Shown here one piece after another: positions 58,750 through 64,000 of a DNA stretch of 64,000 nt. Both the position numbers and the translations under genes were made by a program. Each line of letters opens with the position of its first letter. Position 1 is the stretch's first letter. Under the pieces are notes generated by a model. It searched no databases and was not told the origin of the DNA. It saw nothing but the letters and a program-made list of their open reading frames with translations. The stretch is from Paraphaeosphaeria minitans (Eukaryota; Ascomycota; Dothideomycetes; Pleosporales; Didymosphaeriaceae): contig WJXW01000004.1 in assembly GCA_015832175.1 (NCBI GenBank), positions 682,001 to 746,000 on the forward strand, given 5' to 3'.

Positions 58750-60095
58750 ATGGGCTTGTTTAGCAACTTGGTGGAGCAGGCCACCCATCAGGGTGCTCAG
58801 GGGCCCAGTCAAGACCAAGGGTATCGCCAGTCTCCTTACGGCCAACAGCCATATGGCCAACAACCCTATGGGCAACAGTATGGCCAGCAACCCTATGGAC
58901 AGCAATCTGGACAACAGCCCTATGGACAACCCTATGGCCAGCAGCCCCCTCAGTCCGGCGGGTATCCTCCCCAGTCCGGTCCTCCTCAAACCTATCCTCC
59001 TCAGTCCGGTCCTCCCCAAGCCTATCCTCCCCAGTCCGGCGGATATCCTGCTCAGTCCGGTCCTCCCCAAGCCTACCCTCCTCAATCCGGTCCCCCCCAA
59101 GCCTATCCTCCTCAATCCGGTCCTCCCCAAGCCTATCCTCCCCGGTCCTATGGTAACGGCCAACCAAATCCCCCTGAGCCATGGATAGCTGAGTGGGATT
59201 CTCCCGCCAACAACTGGGTCTTCATCAATAGACAGACTGGACAGCGAACTCACGAGTTTCCCCGCAGTGGCGGTGGTGGCAGTCCGTACCCACAGCCTCA
59301 AGGCTACGGCGCTTATTCGCAGCCTCCGCAAGGGTACAACCAGGGTCAAGGCGGTTACCCTCCTCAACCACAAGGGTATGGCCATCAAGGCGGATACGGG
59401 GGCCCGCCACCACAGCAGCAGCAACAGCAGTCGCCGCCGCCGCCCCAGCCACAGAAGAAGGACCACTCTGGCCGGAATACAGCTCTAGGAGTGATGGCCG
59501 GCCTAGCTGGAGGCGCTCTGTTAATGCACGAAGGCCACAAAGTCGGTAAGTATATAATTTGGATCGCGTCCGGATACAGAGATACGGTCGTTCCTAACAT
59601 TGAGATGACAGAGGAGAAGTGGGACGAAGACAAGTACAGAGCGGAAGAACGCTTCGATGAAGACAAGTACCGCAGTGAGGAGCGTTACGATGAAGACAAG
59701 TACCGCAGTGAGGAGCGTTACGATGAAGAGAGGTACCGCAGTGAGGAGCGTTACGATGAAGACAGGTACCGCAGCGAGGATCGATTCGACGAGGATAGGT
59801 ATAGGATGGAAGATCGGGTGGCAGATTTCCCTGAAGATGCTGCGCGCTGGACGGGTCGGAAAGTGCAGGAGGTGGAGGATATACCGGTAAGTCCCAGTCC
59901 TATGCTGTATCCGTGCACAACTACGAAAAACCAAAATACTAATGACACATACTCCAGGAGAATGTGGCTGGCTGGTTCGGGCGCAAAGAAGGCGATGTAG
60001 AAAGGTTCGGGGACGGGATTGGAGATGCTTTTGATGATGGTAGAGATGAGGCTAGGTACGATGACGACCGAAGGGACGACGACGACAGGTGGTAA
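58750..60095 (+). CDS. Low-complexity protein with degenerate WW domain, glycine zipper and charged 11-residue repeats
   Basis: Three exons, 58750-59545, 59612-59886 and 59958-60095; 402 residues. Residues 24-135 are YGQQP and PPQSGPPQAYP repeats (prion-like composition). Residues about 141-172 resemble a WW domain (PPEPWIAEWDSP, NWVFINRQTGQRTHEFP): the first Trp, the aromatic pair and the final Pro are present, but the second signature Trp is His. A Q/P-rich linker leads to a glycine-zipper-like segment (GVMAGLAGGALLMHEG). Exon 2 encodes about six 11-residue units of the form EERYDEDKYRS. The end is Asp/Arg-rich (DDDRRDDDDRW). Function is unknown. The composition suggests a scaffold or condensate-forming protein, which is inference. 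Confidence 0.8.
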
Positions 60096-60275
60096 GAAGG
60101 TAGTTGACAAGGGCGAGTCGTGGTAAGAGGGTAGTTGACAAGGGCGAGTCGAGGTAAGAGGGTTGTTGACAAGGGCGAGTTGTGGTAAGAGGGTTGTTGA
60201 CAAGGGCGAGTTGTGCTAAGAAGGCATCTGACGAGGGGGGGTCATAGATTGAGGGCATCTGGCAAGGGCGGGTTA
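60090..60275. repeat. 31-bp minisatellite overlapping the stop codon of the WW-like gene
   Basis: Units start with GGTAAG at 60091, 60122, 60153 and 60184, with a GCTAAG variant at 60215; each contains GTTGACAAGGGCGAGT. The period is exactly 31 bp, with about five copies decaying to the right. The first unit includes the gene's TAA stop. Confidence 0.92.
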
Positions 60276-60612
60276 CCTATGGATCGAGCGTAAGCATTTG
60301 TGAGCTGCGGTGTCTCTTGCCGATGAGAATGTGAAAGGCCATGGTTTGGGGTAGGTAGAGATGCCAAGCCGTAGGCCGCCAAAGAACACACGGCATGTGT
60401 GAGGCAGGGTAGACAGGGTAGCGTAGCGGTACATGCACATATCTACACATGTCAAGGCCATTCACCGTCGGTTGGAAGGCAATTCGCGATCCAACCCCTG
60501 ATATTCTCCATTCCCGCAGCACGCAGACTCTCGCGGCGCGGCCCCACTAATTATTTTTTGCGATAGGAGACGTCGCATGCGGCTACACTAAAAAGACGAC
60601 CGCACCCGCCCC
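60276..60612. other. Intergenic region before GDA1
   Basis: About 340 bp with no gene, presumably the GDA1 promoter. No specific motif recognised. Confidence 0.6.
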
Positions 60613-62502
60613 ATGTCCAGCGGCGTCGACGTACGAAGGTCCCGCCCTGGCATCTGGTCCTACTTCTCCTTCTCGGGGCCCCGACGCCGCATCTCCGTGT
60701 CGCTCCCTCGCAGCGAACCGCCCACCACAGCCCGCCACGGCCTTTACACCGCAGCTCGCGACGACCCTTACTCCACAGCTCGCGACGACCCCTACGAGAA
60801 GCCCGACCGGCACGCGCGACACCGCTCCACCTCTATGAACGACTTCAAGACGGCCGCGAACATGAACGGCGGCCAGCGGGCGCGGTACCTCAAGACAGGC
60901 GGCCTCATTGCCTTTGTCCTCTTGGTCCTATACATGATTGCGCCCAGCGATGGCTTGGCGAGAGCGGGCGGTATGTGGCCTGCAACCACGATGAGACATG
61001 TACACTGATGGTGGATCCGCAGAATCCTTCTCGAAAGGCCAGGGCCAGGGCCAGAGTGCAGCGCCCGGCGCAGCCCCAGTAGCATGCACAAAGTCGTACT
61101 CCAAGGACAAGCCGCTCATCCAGTATGCCCTCATGATCGATGCAGGCAGCACCGGCTCCCGAATTCACGCCTACAAGTTCAACAACTGCGGCCCCACGCC
61201 GGAACTCGAGCAGGAATTCTTCAAGATGACGGAGAAGAAGGAGGGGGGCTCTGGACTCTCGTCCTACGACGCTGATGCCGAGGGCGCTGCGGCCAGCTTG
61301 GATGTCCTGATGGACTACGCACTCGAGAGCGTGCCTGAGAATTACCGCGCATGCTCGCCCATTGCCGTCAAGGCCACCGCTGGTCTCCGCAAGCTCGGCG
61401 AGGAAAAGAGCGACAACACCTTGAAGGCTGTGCGCAAGCGTCTGGAGACAAAATACCCCTTCCCCGTCGTTTCGGAAGCCAAGGGCGGTGTCGAGGTCAT
61501 GCCTGGCGAGCAGGAAGGCGTCTACGCCTGGATCACCACCAACTACCTCCTGGGCAAGATCGGCGGCCCGGACAAGACTCCCACCGCTGCCATCCTCGAC
61601 CTCGGCGGCGGCTCTACCCAGATCGTCTTCGAGCCTACCTTCCCCGAGGAACCCCGTGGTGGCCTCCCCAGCAAGCTCGCAGACGGTGACCACAAGTACG
61701 AGCTGAGCTTTGGCGGCCGTGACTTCACCCTATACCAGCACTCGTACCTCGGCTACGGCCTCATGGAAGCCCGCAACAATCTCCACAGCGCCATCGTCGA
61801 CTCCATCTACCAAGAAACCAAAGAAAGCGGCGACCGCGAGTGGCTCAAAAAGCCCATTGTCAACCCATGCATCGCCCCTGGCATGAGCCGCAAAGTCGAA
61901 GTCGCCCTGCCCAAGGACCACGCCCTGGGCGCCACCGTCACAGTCAACATGACGGGCCCCGCCACCGGCGCGCCCGCCCAGTGCCGCGGCTTCGCCGAGA
62001 AGACGCTCGAGAAAGACGCAGAGTGCAAGCTCGCCCCGTGCGCCTTCCGCGGCGTCCACCAGCCCTCCATCGAGAAGACCTTCGCCCGCGAGGACGTCTT
62101 CCTCTTCAGCTACTTCTACGACCGCACCAAGCCGCTCGGCATGCCCGACTCGTTCTCGCTGTCCGAGCTCAAGGACCTTACCCACCGCGTGTGCCACGGC
62201 GAGCAGACGTGGGATGCGTTCCAGAGCGTCGAGGGCGCCACGAAGGAGCTGAGGGGCCGCCCGGAGTGGTGTCTCGATCTGAATTTCCAGCTTGCGCTGC
62301 TGCACACGGGTTACGAGATGCCGATTGACCGCGAGGTCAAGATTGCGAAGAAGATCAAGGGTAATGAACTCGGGTGGTGCTTGGGTGCTAGGTAAGTCTT
62401 TTCTTCTTTCCATCCCGGCAAGCAGACGGCTAACACAGGTGTAGTCTTCCCCTTCTCGAGAAGGAGTCGGGCTGGCAGTGCAAGATCAAGCAGGTCCAGT
62501 AG
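60613..62502 (+). CDS. gda1: Golgi guanosine diphosphatase (GDA1/CD39 apyrase family)
   Basis: Three exons, 60613-60970, 61023-62391 and 62445-62502; 594 residues. It is a type II membrane protein with a basic cytosolic N-terminus and a signal anchor at about residues 96-110 (GGLIAFVLLVLYMIA), then a lumenal catalytic domain. All five apyrase-conserved regions are present: MIDAGSTGSRIHAYKF, KATAGLRKLG, GVEVMPGEQEGVYAW, ILDLGGGSTQIVF and GNELGWCLGA. The enzyme hydrolyses GDP to GMP in the Golgi lumen, so that GMP can be exchanged for fresh GDP-mannose during glycosylation. The last exon adds only SLPLLEKESGWQCKIKQVQ. Confidence 0.95.
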
Positions 62503-63215
62503 AGGACCTCGTCATGTTGTTGCATGCAGCGTTCAGGCATCCGATCTAGGAACATCAGCGATGCGCACTCGGCGCCTGCGATAATCCAACACAACTTTGA
62601 TTATCTGCATTGATGGGTGTTTGGGCGTTTTTTTGGGAGGGTTCGCGGGGCTGCAACAAAGAAAGCGCAACGCATCGATTTGGGACGATGTAGCGGATAT
62701 CTATCTTTTGAGTTAGAAGGACGGTCGGTAGAGGTTGGCGGGTCGAGATGGGATCGCAATGGAACAAACAATCACGATACCCCCTTTGCCTGCAGCTTCA
62801 TCGCATCCGTGTCCGTGTGTATCGTTGCAGTATCTATACCTCGGGGTGTTGGCAAAAGGTAGGCACGTCGCGGTTGGGCTTGGTCGCCCCGCTTGCCCTT
62901 GAAACGCTTGCAGGCGGTTCGCCGACGGAGTTTTGACTGTGTGCACCGTTCGAAGTGGTAGCGAGTCGTGTCTCCTGGGCGCGCCTGTGCGTTGACAGTG
63001 TCGGGCCCCCCCGGGGAGAGGCGCGATTTTTTGGGTTTCAGGATAGAGGTACCTACGTAGAGTTTGCAGACGGAAAACAGAAAACAAGAAGAACAGAAAC
63101 AATAACAGAGACAAAATTCGGTTACCGGATTTAGATATACAGACTTTTACGTCGGACATGACCAAGGGGAAAAGCAAAACGAACGAACTCGCCATGCGGA
63201 AAAGCAAAAAAGTTT
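62503..63215. other. Intergenic region between GDA1 and tRNA gene
   Basis: About 710 bp with no supported gene; minus-strand ORFs here run across the tRNA and minisatellite and are not credible. The tRNA's T-run terminator lies at its right edge (about 63206-63211). Confidence 0.65.
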
Positions 63216-63330
63216 GGGGCACGCCGGGAATCGAACCCAGGTCTCTCACTCCCGATCCTTCGACCCCAAAACCGAAGCCGAGGCCGACATTTCGGTAAGC
63301 GAGTGTCTTGGACCACTGGACAACGTACCC
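63216..63330 (-). tRNA. Intron-containing tRNA gene, anticodon read as ACC
   Basis: The minus strand folds as a class I tRNA. The acceptor stem is GGGTACG with CGTGCCC, and the discriminator is C. The D arm is GTCC/AGAC with AGTGGTCCA in the loop. The anticodon stem is CTCGC with GTGAG, the variable loop is AGAC, and the T arm is CTGGG-TTCGATT-CCCGG. Numbering puts U33 correctly and gives ACC at 34-36 (63296-63294). A 42-base intron follows position 37 (63292-63251); its TCGG near the 3' end can pair with the anticodon region, as in eukaryotic pre-tRNAs. A-box and B-box promoters (GGTTCGATTCC) and a T6 terminator just downstream are intact. ACC would read Gly codon GGU, which is unusual; misassigned boundaries or a tRNA pseudogene remain possible. 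Confidence 0.7.
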
Positions 63331-64000
63331 TTTTTTGTTTGATGGTGAGGTAGGGAGAGTGGGAGTATATATAGCTAGAGTTAAGTGGAAGGTGGGTGGT
63401 GGAGTGAGGTGGGAGCGAGCAGTGAGAGCGAGAGGTGAAAGGTAGAAGTGAAAGGTAGAAGTGAAAGGTAGAAGTGAAAGGTAGAAGTGAAAGGTACAAG
63501 TGAAAGGTACAAGTGAAAGGTACAAGTGAAAGGTACAAGTGAAAGGTAAAACATAAATAACCTATAAACGCACGTACATGCAAGGCTACAAGTCAAAACC
63601 AAGTCGTGTAAATGCAAGATGGCGGTAAAGAGCAGTATAACAAAATAGCAGTTGCAAATGTTGCAACAGTAGATAGACCTAACAGCATAGGCAAATCCGT
63701 GTTCAGTCTTCACAAAACACGTCGAGAAAACATGTTACCTACGGAGAGGGCGTATCGGACATGTTATGCAGGTCACTTCTCGCGATGTTACCGCGACTTC
63801 TCGCCTAACAAACTACGCGTTTTGTTCCCGCTGCTCACGCTTTTTCTTTCTATCTCGAGTGCGGTAAGCGGTGGGGGGGTTGTTCAGCAGGTTCACCCAA
63901 CTGCGAAAGTAAGGTGAATCGTCTTGGAAAACGCGGTCCTCGGAGCTTCAAATTGGATCCACTCGGGGCCTTTGCGATCATTTGGGGCGAAAAGCTCTAT
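63331..64000. other. Right-end interval
   Basis: It contains the 13-bp minisatellite (63435-63550) upstream of the tRNA. No gene is supported to the window edge; the ORFs on both strands are short and partly derived from the repeat. Confidence 0.6.
63435..63550. repeat. 13-bp minisatellite, GTGAAAGGTAGAA/GTGAAAGGTACAA
   Basis: About nine tandem copies with exact 13-bp spacing. The left copies carry GGTAGAA and the right copies GGTACAA, so the array grew as two homogeneous blocks. Confidence 0.93.

Noticed and set aside
58501..59466. 321-codon minus-strand ORF opposite the WW-like gene
   Set aside because: Its GLGRTGLRRIGL repeats are the complement of the PPQSGPPQAYP coding repeats.
63435..63550. 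CRISPR-like array
   Set aside because: The tandem 13-bp units are contiguous with no spacers; this is a eukaryotic minisatellite.

Overview
The window is nuclear DNA of a filamentous ascomycete. Almost every gene is split by introns of about 45-60 bp with fungal splice sites (GTNNGN donors, CTNAC branch points, AG acceptors). It carries a Woronin-body HEX-1 gene, found only in filamentous Pezizomycotina, plus a Zn2Cys6 regulator, a fungal rhodopsin-like membrane protein and a NACHT/STAND gene. The gene content and one AT-rich, apparently RIP-mutated repeat fit a dothideomycete (Pleosporales-like), but that placement is inference. Gene models were assembled by hand; reading-frame phase was checked across most introns.

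Layout, left to right. 1-3.4 kb: a NACHT/STAND NTPase running off the left edge (minus), with a MITE just upstream. 5.5-7.6 kb: a membrane-anchored GH17 beta-1,3-glucanase (btgC type). 9.1-12.4 kb: a plasma-membrane Na+/H+ antiporter (Nha1 type). 14.3-16.7 kb: an arrestin-related trafficking adaptor. 18.6-21.4 kb: a four-BRCT Dpb11/Rad4/TopBP1 homologue behind a CACGTG array. 21.7-22.7 kb: an intact 2OG-Fe(II) oxygenase, divergent from an MKT1 homologue (23.3-25.8 kb). 27.2-27.8 kb: a damaged gene for a secreted repeat peptide. 28.9-29.4 kb: a secreted double-psi beta-barrel protein. 30.0-30.8 kb: an AT-rich element with inverted termini. 31.0-34.4 kb: an FAD monooxygenase convergent with a rhodopsin-like membrane protein. 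34.4-38.2 kb is gene-poor and holds a second, related MITE.

38.2-43.8 kb is housekeeping: a probable mitochondrial helical-repeat protein divergent from a COX7a subunit, then a CCDC47-type ER protein. 43.8-48.4 kb is gene-poor, with a broken 2OG oxygenase. 48.5-50.5 kb: hex-1. 51.3-53.4 kb: the Zn2Cys6 transcription factor. 53.4-56.1 kb has no recognisable gene. 56.1-57.9 kb: a GH18 chitinase with a CBM18 module. 58.7-60.1 kb: a WW-like low-complexity protein. 60.6-62.5 kb: Golgi GDPase (GDA1). 63.2-63.3 kb: an intron-containing tRNA gene beside a 13-bp minisatellite.

There is no operon-like unit or convincing secondary-metabolite cluster. Functional links are loose: cell-wall remodelling (GH17, GH18), septal-pore sealing (HEX-1), secretory-pathway glycosylation (GDA1) and ER membrane biogenesis (CCDC47), and two mitochondrial genes sharing one promoter region. 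The accessory material (NACHT gene, broken secreted repeat peptide, TIR element, MITEs, oxygenase pseudogene) lies in the gene-poor intervals.
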